A stretch of DNA of 64,000 nt from positions 1,722,001 through 1,786,000 of the forward strand of contig NC_041783.1 of the NCBI RefSeq assembly GCF_900090045.1, in the 5' to 3' direction. The notes under the pieces are model-generated. The model had not been told where the DNA came from. It made no database searches and saw only the letters and a program-made list of their open reading frames with translations. Every line of letters starts with the position of its first letter. Positions within the stretch are counted from its first letter, which is position 1. Origin of the DNA: Plasmodium malariae. Its lineage: Eukaryota; Apicomplexa; Aconoidasida; Haemosporida; Plasmodiidae. Positions 23,640 through 34,139 of the stretch are shown piece after piece. A program made the position numbers and the translations under genes.

Positions 23640-24239
23640 ATTGTCAGCACGTTCTCCTTTGTCGGTGTTTTAGTATACCCGATTTTTAACAAGAAAATTA
23701 TGTTGCTATAATGAAAGGTATGATATAAGCATCGGAAAAAAGGTATGTACACGTCTGTGTATATATATGCAAATGTATATATCTATATAGTGTCTCATTA
23801 AAAACGGAGTTCAGACAGTCCTTAAAATGAAGCAGTAATTTGAGTATTCGCACAAAAAGCTTTAAAAACAATATAGTTTGAAAAACTAAAACGATAAATG
23901 ATGTAATTAGACTATTTAAAAAATTAACAAAAACAATATGCATGAACAAATGCACAGTGAACATATGCACAAATGAGCAGTGAACATATGAACAAATGGA
24001 CATACACAACAAAATATATAATTGTAAAAAAGAGTATATGCGGATAAGGCACAAAGAAAGAACTGCAATTATGTTCGTAAATTTTTTTCCTTTTTTCTTT
24101 TAATGATATAAAATTTTCATTGTGTAAAATAAGCATGTCCCCTTCTCGTCTTTACGGCTCCCTTCAATATTGTCGCAAATAATATTACAAAGAATTTACG
24201 CGCAAGCATTTATATATACATCGATATCTTTCTGCTTTT
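23640..24239. other. Convergent intergenic spacer
   Basis: Tail-to-tail, 600 bp. Contains a short minisatellite-like run of gcacaaatg/gaacatatg units near 23935-24005. No gene seen. Confidence 0.7.
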
Positions 24240-25535
24240 CTATATGACATATCTACCATTGCAGACAGTTTTATTTTTATTTTCTTTTTTTTGTATTTTA
24301 AATTTTACAGTGAAATTCATGTTTTTATTATTTGCACTCTCTTCATTTTTAAGCAGATTTTTCAGTTTTTCACTGGTAACCTGTAACTGCTCTTTTGTTG
24401 CAGAATATATATCTTTTTTATAGCCTTTTTTAATATGTTCTGATTTTATGTTTTGTATAACTTCATTTTCATTAGTTTTCCAGTACTTTCCTAATTGTTC
24501 ATCAATGGCGGTATATATGTAGGGGCACTTAAATAAATCATCAATAAATTTTGCATACGTATGTAAACTACTTACAGGAACAGTACAATTTTTTGGGTGC
24601 TTCGTTTTTCTAGTATTAGCAGGGAGTATAATATCAGGAATATGACCAAACAATAATTCTTTTTTTTTTATTTCTGGTAAATTTTTTTCGAATATATTTT
24701 TATTTTTTTTATAAAATTTGTACGTAGCGTACATCTGCATATGATTTTCTTCTTTGATTTTTTGTATAAAATTTCGATCTTCATAACTTAATTTTTGATA
24801 CTCCTTTTCTAATATTTTTTCTTTTTCCTCCTTTTTTTCTTTTTCAACATCTTTTTTTACATTTTTATGGAGCTTCTCTTTTATGTCTAATTTTTTGATA
24901 AAGTATTCATCATCTAAATTATAAAATTTTCTGTATATATCTTCATTTAATTCCATGGGCATTTTTTTCCCATAAAAGTAATACTTCCCTCCTTCATCTT
25001 TTCTTTTTATTTCATAAGGCTTTCTAAAAAAATATTCATAATCTTTTGCTGCTAATTGCTCTATGTAATCTTCGTAAAACATTACATCTCCATCATAAAT
25101 CTTTTCTCTTAAACTTTTTTTTTCTTTTTTAATGATACCCCTTTGGCGTTTTTCATCTTTAGGAATTAAAATTTTAAGATTACCCTCATAATAATTTAAA
25201 TTCTCATTATTCATTTCATTTTTACCGTTATCCTTTTCGGCCTCTTTATTTAGTTGGTTATATATGAACTCTCTTTTTAATTCGTCAAAATTTGCATTTT
25301 TTGTATTTTTGGGAAATTTATATGCATGTACAGGTAACTTATTGTATGATTTAACATTATTCTTTTTTTTAAAATTTTTGTACAATTCCGTGTAATTTAA
25401 AATATTGTGAATTGTAGAATCGATGCAACCTTTTGAATCAGATTCGGCTAGCTTTAAATTGTATATCTCGTTTTCTCCACTATCACAAAGTATATTATTT
25501 TTGTCTAAAATTTCGCAGTTGTATAGTTTCTCCAT
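24240..25535 (-). CDS. Conserved Plasmodium-type protein of unknown function, 431 residues
   Basis: Single exon with a clear ATG. Soluble, strongly charged (Lys/Glu-rich) protein without signal peptide or membrane helix. Residues about 218-255 (KLHKNVKKDVEKEKKEEKE) should form a coiled coil. A less biased block follows (LLFGHIPDIILPANTRKTKH, then TVPVSSLHTYAKFIDDLFKC and PYIYTAIDEQLGKYW), which is the part most likely to carry a conserved fold. The N-terminal half has an aromatic-rich segment (YEDYIEQLAAKDYEYFFRKP). I do not recognise a family. It is convergent with the uS9 gene and is followed upstream by 1.1 kb of spacer. Confidence 0.75.
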   Translation of the reverse strand: MEKLYNCEILDKNNILCDSGENEIYNLKLAESDSKGCIDSTIHNILNYTELYKNFKKKNNVKSYNKLPVHAYKFPKNTKNANFDELKREFIYNQLNKEAEKDNGKNEMNNENLNYYEGNLKILIPKDEKRQRGIIKKEKKSLREKIYDGDVMFYEDYIEQLAAKDYEYFFRKPYEIKRKDEGGKYYFYGKKMPMELNEDIYRKFYNLDDEYFIKKLDIKEKLHKNVKKDVEKEKKEEKEKILEKEYQKLSYEDRNFIQKIKEENHMQMYATYKFYKKNKNIFEKNLPEIKKKELLFGHIPDIILPANTRKTKHPKNCTVPVSSLHTYAKFIDDLFKCPYIYTAIDEQLGKYWKTNENEVIQNIKSEHIKKGYKKDIYSATKEQLQVTSEKLKNLLKNEESANNKNMNFTVKFKIQKKENKNKTVCNGRYVI

Positions 25536-26206
25536 GCTCTTTTCGTGTGAATGCGGGAAGGGGAAAAAGCAGTTAAACGTAGCGACACGAACCAGATTGA
25601 GGAGCAGTCTGTAACAGTTTAAAGGAATAGAAAAAAAAAAAAAAAAAAGATTTAAATGCGCATATAAATATATACATATATATATGTATATATATATATA
25701 TATTTATGTATATGCTATCCCTCCTTTCTATCTACCTTTTTGCTTAATTATTTAAAGATATGAAGTTAATGTAGCGCCAAAAAGTGTTAACTCGCTTTTC
25801 TTTTTTCTTTTTTTTTTTTTTTAAACAGCTTAAATTATCCACACGTTTTACAGTTTTTGTGTTGGAAAAAATGTGTGCTATATATTAAATGTTTTACACT
25901 GCATTTATCATTTTTTATAGGTCATTTTTCCAGCTATGTTTCACACACTTCGTGAGATGTTTTTCAAAAAAATGTACGTTATAAATAATTGTATAAATTT
26001 GATATAATAAAACGGAATATTTTCGAACAACAAAAAAAAAAAAAAATTACGCATATTTTGCTTATATAAATATAATTATTCAAAAGTATAAATATATGCA
26101 TACAGCTGCTACATCAAAAACAGAATGCGAATTAGATGATAAAAAAAAAAAAAAAAAAAATACATAATGATAAAATGTGAAAGAATTACGCATACAACTT
26201 TACGTG

Positions 26207-26238
<32 letters not shown>

Positions 26239-26421
26239 TATATACATATATAACGACAAAAATCAACAAGAACAAATGTAATGCATCTTGTGCATTTAGC
26301 AAAAATAAGCGCAAGCATATTTTTTATTAGCATTTTGAATTGACAAACAAAAGTTTTCATTTTTTTGAGTTTAAATATCACCTATAATTCTGTTGAAACT
26401 GCGGCCAACTTTTATTCGCAA

Positions 26422-26474
<53 letters not shown>

Positions 26475-26627
26475 ATTTTCTTCACAGTTGACTATTTTTG
26501 GGTATTCCAATCTTCCGTTTTTAGTATATTTTATTAGCATTACTATTGTAGCATTTTCCCTTTTCGTTTTTTTTCCACATTTTGTGATTCGTCGCCAATC
26601 CTTTTAATAATTTGAAAAGGGATGATG
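25536..26627. other. Intergenic spacer with (TA)n
   Basis: Holds the promoter side of the gene ending at 24240 and the 3' side of the large secreted-protein gene. Poly-A/T blocks and the long (TA)n at 26423-26471 are present. No gene seen. Confidence 0.7.
26423..26471. repeat. (TA)n microsatellite
   Basis: About 48 bases of TA dinucleotide. Confidence 0.95.
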
Positions 26628-29600
26628 TCAAATTTCCAGCTCTGTAAAATCAATACTAATTCTATAATTATTTAATTCATTAGTGCAATTGTAAAAATAT
26701 GGAAAAGGTAAGATAACATATTTTTGTTTATTACAACCTTTGGAGCTCGTTAAATTATTTTCAGTAGACTTTTTTTTTGTATCTTTTTTATTCACAGTAG
26801 TGTGGTGAACATGTGCAGTTGATTTACAATGGTTACTCGCATATGCATTGACCAATGATTCACTTTCTTGTGAAGAATTCGAAACATCAAATATATTAAT
26901 GTCTATGTAAAAATGATAAAAAAAAAAATTTTCTTCGAATTTGGAACAAAATAAATTATTTTTTTGGGTTATATAATTCGTATCTGTCTTTCCATTCTGA
27001 TTAAGTAAATTATTAATTTCATTTAGCAATTTTTTTGAACAAACATAGAAAAATAAAGGAAAAGTTAACAGGGCTAATGTGTGCTGAGGAACTAAAATTT
27101 CCCCGTGACTGAGATACATATATACAAAATTCTCTTCGTTCACATCGAACCTTTCAAATTCAAAGTGTTCATTATTTTCTAATTTTTCTTTCATCTTATA
27201 TAATTGTGTTAAAGGTAAAGGTATACATATTTTTGTTCGAAAAGAAATGTTTTTTATTACAGGTGAGTACACCCAAATTCTAGATAATTTTGCATTCGTA
27301 TTTTTAATAAAATAGTTTAAGTTTTCATTTTGGTTTATATTATTTACATGTGCAGGACAAGTGTCAAAAACAGGTAAGGTGTGGATAAGGACCTTGTTAC
27401 CTATAAACTCTGTTGTGTTATAGGTCGCATTCTTGTTCTTCTTGACATCATCCTTGTTGCAATTATCATTTAAAGAGGAATTTTTAACATAAACGTATTT
27501 TTCGCCCCGTTGGCTTATTGCATTAGCACCTTTGGAAATGTTAAAATAATCTATACCTGTTAGATTGAGATCATTCAACTGTTCTATTTTAAAACTTGCA
27601 TCTTTTTTAAAATCAACAATTTTTTTACCATGTTCTTTATTACCTTGAGTTGAAGAACCCTTTTCGTTATATTTATGAAAATAGTTAGTAGTCGAATTAA
27701 TACTTTTAAAATATCTGCATCCTTGGTAGCATTCACATTCTACATTGACATAGAGGTATATATTTGGGTTGTCTTTAAGCTGATAAAGTTGTATGTTATC
27801 AAATGTATTTATGAAATTTTTAAATAAATAACTATTATGCTTTTGATTATGTATATTGCATAAATCTTCTTTGCATAAGTAAAGTGAAAAGTCATTTTTT
27901 AATTTAAAAATTATGGAATTATTATATTTCGTTTTTAGCTCATTATTCACAAAATCTTTGTACATTTTAATACTTTTAAAATTGTACGCTAGAACAGTTA
28001 CATTGGAAAATACTGTCTCTGATTTTTTTTTTAGCAGCTTAAGATTTTCACAATAATTTAAATTTAATGCACTCATAATAAATGTGTACATAAAATTTTC
28101 CTCAAATGGAGTAGAAAATTCTCGGTAAATATGCTCCCTTTTCTTAATGTAATTATTTTCTTCTTTTTTATCTTTTTCGTCTTCTTTTTCGTTATCTTTT
28201 TCGATATCATTATTTTTATCTTTTTCAATATCTTTATTGTTATCTTTTCCTTTTTCATACTTTCCACTTTCTAGCTGGTGCAAATATGCATAATTTATGC
28301 CATTGCTCTTACGTCCTGATAAATTTTTAAATAATGAATATTCATCTAATTTACGATTATGCATTCGCTTCTCTTCTCTAATTAAATGTTTCATAAAGAG
28401 AAATATACATGGATTTATAATAAGATCAACATTATCGTTATTAATAATGTAACTAGTAATTATGTCCTTAGTTTTATTTAAGGAAAACAAAAAATATGCA
28501 TGTAAACTTTTAATTGTATTTACAAACAATTCTTGTTCATGTAAAATATGAAACCCTTTATTCAACAAATATAAGAGAAACATTTCGATTAAATCTAATA
28601 AGTTATCAACTAGTTCATGCCCCTTTAATTCTTTCGGTAAAGAAACATAACATTTATGCAAAATGTAGAAAATACCTTCTATGATTGTAGAAGAGTAATC
28701 ATTATTTTTATAAAACATATGATAGTTATTTTTTACTTCATTTTTTACAAGATCATTTTTTTTTTTACAACTATGGTTATTCCCAGTTTTGCTAAAAAGA
28801 TTTATATCTATGTAATTTTGCATACGAATTACCTGTGACTCAAATTTTTTATCATTACTACATACTTGCTCATTATTCCTGTTGATATGGTCCTTTTTGT
28901 TACTTATGCTATTGTCTGGGCAGATAAACTTGTTATTATAATTGTTGATTTTTTTTTCCTCTTTAGAAATTTTCTTATTTTCCTTATAGTCCTCTTCTCT
29001 ACTATTAACACCATAACAATTGTTTTTAGCACCTTTCGAGTTAGAAGGAGTGTAAAGACCCTCCTGGTTTGAAATATTATCCTTTTGTATTGGAGCCTTA
29101 TCTTTGTTGTTATGTATAAGTAAGTTCTTCTCATTTAGTACGTGCAATTCTGGCAATTTATTTTTATTTTCCTCATTTAAAGTTTTAAGCTCCAAGTGGA
29201 TCCTACCATCATCTATGCCTGTATTGATGTCCCCTTTGTTTAAAAGTTGCGTACTGTTTCTTCTACTTTTAGTGATATCATTTAATGGAATAATTTCTCG
29301 AATTTGTGTATTCTTATTCTGTTCATATTCACAAAAATTATCGCATTTCACAGAGACTATATTACTAAATCTGCAGGAAATACATTTACATCTTTGTATG
29401 TCCAATTTTTTATTTTTCAAAACATTATATTTATATAAAATATCATATGTTGATATATATATTATTAGGTCATTTATTGTAACATTAAAATTGTTAACCT
29501 CCTTAATCCATTGATAAAAGAAACTGTTATAACAAATGCTTACATTGTTTTTCACAGAATTGTTTAAAAGGTAACTACTAATTTTCGAATCAACCATACT

Positions 29601-30677
29601 AGTAGTGTTACCCTTGTTTTCTCTATGACTGTTGATAGTACATTTTTTCTCATCAACTTCTTTGTCGCTGTTCTTCTTAGTATCATTCTTTGGGTAAACT
29701 ATATTAGAATGGTTCATTTTTCCCAGAAATATATCAATATTCGTTTTAACATTAGTAAATGAAGTATTATCACACGAATAGGAATAATTGAACGTAAGAC
29801 AGTTATCAGGTGAAAGTTTTTCCTCTTCCCTAATATCAGACAGTGCACTAAAATAATCAACAAAATAATTTATCGCCCCTTTTTTTTTTTTATATATCAA
29901 ACGATAAATTCTTTTTTGAAATAAGTCAACAGAAAATGTAGGATGGATGTAATTAGAATTCGATACATCATATTTTTCATTATAAAATATGTTATTAAAT
30001 ATTTCCGCATATAATGAGGTAGACTTTTTTTTAAGGCAATAAGAACAAGTAAAATTATTTTTTACGCAAAAAGAACATTTCGAATTATTTATATCTTTCC
30101 TATGTTTTTTCTGATATTTACAAATATTATATTTAAAAAAAGGAAAATACTCCAACCTCATTTTTTTGTCCTCATCAAAATATTTATACAAATTGTTACT
30201 TTCAAAATTGTAATTTAAAACAATAGTAACAATATTACTGCCATAACAAAATAATTTATTTTTTTGAATCTTTTCCATAATATTATTTTCTATAATACTT
30301 TTCAGTTTTTCCATTTTTTCTTTTTCTACCATATCATAATTTGTATACACATAATTCATTAAAATCCTTTCACAGTCTTCACTGTAATAGTATGTATCCT
30401 TTTTTGCCATTAATTTATCTGTACTGTCAGATTCCGACCATTTGTAAATGTATTCATCTGAATCGTTTTTCTTTTCCTTCTTTTTCTTTAATGTTCCATT
30501 TTCCTTCTTTTTTTTCTTCTTCCTTATTTTATTATGATAAAACTTGCTATATTTATTAAAAAACTCATTTGTATCTTCATCGTTATACACGAAATGCAAC
30601 TCTGTCTTGGTACCTATAAAGAAGCAATAAATTATCAAAATATGCAATCCTACACATGTTAATACGACAGTATTCAT
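26628..30677 (-). CDS. Large secretory-pathway protein of unknown function, 1349 residues
   Basis: Single exon. The N-terminus MNTVVLTCVGLHILIIYCFF is a convincing signal peptide or signal anchor; no C-terminal membrane helix or GPI signal is visible, so it is probably secreted or lumenal. Cysteines cluster: C201-x2-C204-x6-C211-x2-C214 (KCSFCVKNNFTCSYC), a group near 427-445 (RCKCISCRF... KCDNFC) and CECYQGC near residue 984. They could form disulfides or bind zinc. The middle carries Asn/Lys-rich and Glu/Asp/Lys repeat tracts (plus-strand 28155-28260). The C-terminal third is less biased (NISFRTKICIPLPLTQLYKM, VPQHTLALLTFPLFFYVCSK) and ends with NYRISIDFTELEI. I do not recognise the family. 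Its ATG is only 165 bp from the stop codon of the next gene upstream. Confidence 0.75.
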   Translation of the reverse strand: MNTVVLTCVGLHILIIYCFFIGTKTELHFVYNDEDTNEFFNKYSKFYHNKIRKKKKKKENGTLKKKKEKKNDSDEYIYKWSESDSTDKLMAKKDTYYYSEDCERILMNYVYTNYDMVEKEKMEKLKSIIENNIMEKIQKNKLFCYGSNIVTIVLNYNFESNNLYKYFDEDKKMRLEYFPFFKYNICKYQKKHRKDINNSKCSFCVKNNFTCSYCLKKKSTSLYAEIFNNIFYNEKYDVSNSNYIHPTFSVDLFQKRIYRLIYKKKKGAINYFVDYFSALSDIREEEKLSPDNCLTFNYSYSCDNTSFTNVKTNIDIFLGKMNHSNIVYPKNDTKKNSDKEVDEKKCTINSHRENKGNTTSMVDSKISSYLLNNSVKNNVSICYNSFFYQWIKEVNNFNVTINDLIIYISTYDILYKYNVLKNKKLDIQRCKCISCRFSNIVSVKCDNFCEYEQNKNTQIREIIPLNDITKSRRNSTQLLNKGDINTGIDDGRIHLELKTLNEENKNKLPELHVLNEKNLLIHNNKDKAPIQKDNISNQEGLYTPSNSKGAKNNCYGVNSREEDYKENKKISKEEKKINNYNNKFICPDNSISNKKDHINRNNEQVCSNDKKFESQVIRMQNYIDINLFSKTGNNHSCKKKNDLVKNEVKNNYHMFYKNNDYSSTIIEGIFYILHKCYVSLPKELKGHELVDNLLDLIEMFLLYLLNKGFHILHEQELFVNTIKSLHAYFLFSLNKTKDIITSYIINNDNVDLIINPCIFLFMKHLIREEKRMHNRKLDEYSLFKNLSGRKSNGINYAYLHQLESGKYEKGKDNNKDIEKDKNNDIEKDNEKEDEKDKKEENNYIKKREHIYREFSTPFEENFMYTFIMSALNLNYCENLKLLKKKSETVFSNVTVLAYNFKSIKMYKDFVNNELKTKYNNSIIFKLKNDFSLYLCKEDLCNIHNQKHNSYLFKNFINTFDNIQLYQLKDNPNIYLYVNVECECYQGCRYFKSINSTTNYFHKYNEKGSSTQGNKEHGKKIVDFKKDASFKIEQLNDLNLTGIDYFNISKGANAISQRGEKYVYVKNSSLNDNCNKDDVKKNKNATYNTTEFIGNKVLIHTLPVFDTCPAHVNNINQNENLNYFIKNTNAKLSRIWVYSPVIKNISFRTKICIPLPLTQLYKMKEKLENNEHFEFERFDVNEENFVYMYLSHGEILVPQHTLALLTFPLFFYVCSKKLLNEINNLLNQNGKTDTNYITQKNNLFCSKFEENFFFYHFYIDINIFDVSNSSQESESLVNAYASNHCKSTAHVHHTTVNKKDTKKKSTENNLTSSKGCNKQKYVILPFPYFYNCTNELNNYRISIDFTELEI

Positions 30678-30842
30678 GCGTTAAGAAGTACATTATTGGT
30701 ATTTAATGTCAAAGAGTGAGTTAACAGAATCAGATGTATGTAACAAACGTATAAAAAGGTACAAATGACAGTAAAATAAAAACATTCAATGCATAAGAGA
30801 AAATAAAAAAAAAAATAATATACATAACACATGTAAGCATCT

Positions 30843-32708
30843 TCACAACTTTTTAAAAGTATTACTTTTAGCGCTAAAATTAGAGTTGTATCTGTAAAGA
30901 AATTTCAGGAATTTTTCAAAAAACGGGTCTATGGTTGTATGAAAAGATAATGCCGTCTTTTGAACGTAAAACACTATATCACAAATGTAAAATAAAAAAG
31001 TGTATATTCTGTAAATTGTGTATTCTCTTTCATTTTTAACTTCTTGAATGTTGAAATTACCACATTCGTTTGTCTTTGTTTGATTAATATGATGTAAAAA
31101 AAAGTAAGGTTCGTGAGAAAAGTGGTTATAAATATCCTGAGAATTGTCAAATTCGTACTGGAAGTCTTTATTTTCGAAGGTGCATATATTTTTAAACCCC
31201 ACATGGTTCTTTACATTTTGGTCATGTTGATTAAATAACCTATTACATAACTTTTTCAGCACACTGTAGATATTAAAAGTAGATGGACTATATTTGCCTT
31301 CTTCTTCATTAAATGCATCTCTTAATTTGTTAACTACATCCATGATGTTATCTTCTTTTGGTGTACATTTCGAATTTGATGTACATTCATGATATGTCTC
31401 TTCTATATATGTGTCCTTTTTTTCGTTTAATTTGTGTTGGTCTATTTTTTTCCTACTCCTCTTTTCTCTTGAAATATTTATATTAAGCAAGTTTTTATAG
31501 TAGATATTAGAAGAATATATATACTCATAGAAATAGTCCATAAAATTTACTGATTTGTTTTCTTTGTTTACAGGCATATAATTATGCTGCTTTAAACCGA
31601 AATAAGGCATACTGCCATACTTCTTCTTTTTCAATATATTGTATGAATCAACGGAAGCAAATAACAGGTTTTCTCTTTTAAAATAAATATAATTATAAGC
31701 AAATAACATATTTGCACAAATAAATGAGGATGGTCCTAATTTTATATTAGATGGAGGGAATATGTTAATTAAGTAGTGCGGATTTATTAAATTGTTATTT
31801 TCATCATAAATGTTTTTATTATTATTAATTATATAATTTAGCTTCTCTATAATAAATATTCCATAGTAATGTGTACACATTTTTTCCACTTTTTCCGCTT
31901 TTACCGTTTTTCCCATTTTGTCCATTTTTTTATTTTTAACACCTTTTTCTAAGCGTACTTTATTTTTCATGTAATTTTTCGTTAAATCATTTAATCCAAT
32001 TAATTCGTTTTGTCTGTATAATAATAAGTTGATAAAATTTAGAATAAGCAAATCGGACTGTTTCTCCTTTTGTTGTTCGTCGGTTGAAGGAATTATACCT
32101 ACCACTATACAGTCATTTATTTTAGAAAAAAAATTGTAGAATTCCAGGAGGTTTAATTTGAATTTTATCTCATTCATTTCTGTTATTATTTCTTTTAAAA
32201 CAAGCTGAAAACAAAACACATTTTCATAGTAATCCAACGAAAGATTTGTGTTGCTTTTATTTTCCCCTTTTTTTCTGGATAAACCGCTACTGCAGTTGTT
32301 GCTGTAGTTGTAGTACTTATAGTTACCACCACAGATGGCTTCCATTTTTTGGCTGTTATAACATATACCTATTTGTTTCCCTTGTTCAGAATATTCAGAA
32401 CAATCATGAACCAAAGAAATATTTGTTTTTGCCTTATACTTATTTCCAACCTTTTCAAGAGCATTATAACATCCTACTGTTTTATTTTCATCTAATGTCT
32501 CCTTAGAAATATATTTTATTTGTGTCTCCATATTACTGTCTTCATTCTTATCGCATAAGAGGTAGTTGTTCACAAAGTAATTTTTGGAGACAAAATTTTC
32601 ATCTAGTTGGTCTAATACATATAATTTGTTTTTGGTTTTATATATCATACTTTCTACATTTTCACATTCATAACATAAGTTTTTTTTTCCTTCTTCTGAG
32701 TACTCCAT
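30843..32708 (-). CDS. SMG9/SMG8-like protein (divergent GTPase-fold candidate), 621 residues
   Basis: Single exon from the first ATG at 32708 (MEYSEEGKK). No signal peptide. Three segments occur in the order and spacing of the SMG9/SMG8 G-domain of the nonsense-mediated-decay kinase complex. First is NDCIVVGIIPSTDEQQ (about residues 195-212), at the beta-1/P-loop position but lacking GxxxxGK[ST]. Second is ENLLFASVDSYNIL (about 345-358), like the SMG9 RVIFLDTQPIL strand with its Asp shifted. Third is YTFLFYICDIVFYVQKTA (about 569-586), which closely follows AFLFTVCHVVIVVQD. The rest is Lys/Asn-rich insertion, including a long stretch between the second and third segments. In other eukaryotes SMG8/SMG9 form a heterodimer that restrains SMG1 kinase. 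The family call is by-eye inference; the gene itself is secure. Confidence 0.5.
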   Translation of the reverse strand: MEYSEEGKKNLCYECENVESMIYKTKNKLYVLDQLDENFVSKNYFVNNYLLCDKNEDSNMETQIKYISKETLDENKTVGCYNALEKVGNKYKAKTNISLVHDCSEYSEQGKQIGICYNSQKMEAICGGNYKYYNYSNNCSSGLSRKKGENKSNTNLSLDYYENVFCFQLVLKEIITEMNEIKFKLNLLEFYNFFSKINDCIVVGIIPSTDEQQKEKQSDLLILNFINLLLYRQNELIGLNDLTKNYMKNKVRLEKGVKNKKMDKMGKTVKAEKVEKMCTHYYGIFIIEKLNYIINNNKNIYDENNNLINPHYLINIFPPSNIKLGPSSFICANMLFAYNYIYFKRENLLFASVDSYNILKKKKYGSMPYFGLKQHNYMPVNKENKSVNFMDYFYEYIYSSNIYYKNLLNINISREKRSRKKIDQHKLNEKKDTYIEETYHECTSNSKCTPKEDNIMDVVNKLRDAFNEEEGKYSPSTFNIYSVLKKLCNRLFNQHDQNVKNHVGFKNICTFENKDFQYEFDNSQDIYNHFSHEPYFFLHHINQTKTNECGNFNIQEVKNEREYTIYRIYTFLFYICDIVFYVQKTALSFHTTIDPFFEKFLKFLYRYNSNFSAKSNTFKKL

Positions 32709-33390
32709 TTCAATGTACTTCTCCACTTGAAAATAGTAAGCCTTTTTTTTTTTTTTTTTTACTCATATATAATGAAACTTTTTTTTTTTTTCTTTATGTT
32801 TTTATAAGAAAAAAGAAAAAAAAAAAAAAAAACAGTAGAACGGAAGAAGTGATACAATTCAGTAGCTCCTGGGATTTTCTTTATTTTGCTTTCTTGCCTT
32901 TTTTATTTGAAAACTTGCCTCCATTGGGCATATATACACATACATGTGCATATATGTATGTACATGTAATTGTGAGCGCTTTATGATCATCGATTGACAC
33001 TACACAAAGCTTATCATTCCGCTTACCCCTTACAAAATACAAAATAAACAAAAAAATAAAACACATACAAGAATTAGTAGCTGCGTGAATAGCTTAATAT
33101 ATAGATAAACAATTACATGAATAATCAGTTTAGCAAAGATATGAAAAAGGAAAATTATTTGAAAGTGCAAGGAAATGACAGTAACGAATTTTCCTTGCTT
33201 CAGAAGTATATACCTATGTATTATCCTCTACTTTTTAAAAAAAAAAAAGAAAAAAAAACTCATTCTCTATAACACGTACAAACAAAACAATATCCCCCTT
33301 TCACGCATTTTTATAAAACTAGGAAGGACATAATTCCCCTTTTCCAGTTTTGTGTTATTGTTTTTATAATTAAAAAATGATTCTTTTATT

Positions 33391-33480
33391 TTGTTACATT
33401 TTGTAATGTTTTTTTACATTTTTTTACATTTTGTAATGTTTTTTTACATTTTTTTACATTTTGTTATGTTTTGTTATATT
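33391..33480. repeat. 30-bp repeat with internal dyad, about 2.7 copies
   Basis: Unit ttacattttgtaatgttttt plus tttacatttt; acatt...aatgt within the unit is self-complementary, so each copy can form a small hairpin. Confidence 0.85.
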
Positions 33481-34084
33481 TGTTATATTCTGTTTTGCTT
33501 TATTTTTATTATTATGCTTGTAACATCTACGTTTTAAATTTTAGTTTTAAGTTACCCTGCTACAATGTTGCTGTGTTGACTTTATTACACGGAAATTTTA
33601 TGGGCATGTTTTTCTTCTTTATGTTCCTTATTAACAACAAATCAAAATTGTCAAATGTTTAGCTAAAATGATTAAAAAAATATAGATCATTGGTTACGAG
33701 TTAAAAGATAGAAATAAAAAACCGTCATTTAAAATTTGAATACAAGCATAATATAAATTTTGCATTTGTGCGTTACAAGGACACACTTTCGATATCTTTT
33801 ATATGAATAATTAAAAAGGAAAAAGCCGTATAGCTAAATATAAACTATTATTATAGGAAAGAACTTTCTTTTTTTTTTTTTTTTTTCACAAGTCGAATAT
33901 TCATAAACTATGCAATATATCAGGAAATGACTACAGTTTCACAAATATAAAATCGTTAATTTTTTTATTTTATATGTACTAAAAAGTTTTTCTACAAACG
34001 ATTGTATGTATATTTAAACACAGATGTATGCACATATCTCTGTATTCGTTTATATTATCTCCTTTTTCTGTGACAAAGGTTATT

Positions 34085-34089
<5 letters not shown>

Positions 34090-34136
<47 letters not shown>
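34090..34136. repeat. (TA)n microsatellite
   Basis: About 46 bases of AT dinucleotide. Confidence 0.95.

Positions 34137-34139
<3 letters not shown>

Noticed and set aside
26628..30677. GPI-transamidase PIG-T or similar identity for the secreted protein
   Set aside because: Signal peptide and size are loosely compatible, but none of the PIG-T motifs I know could be found.
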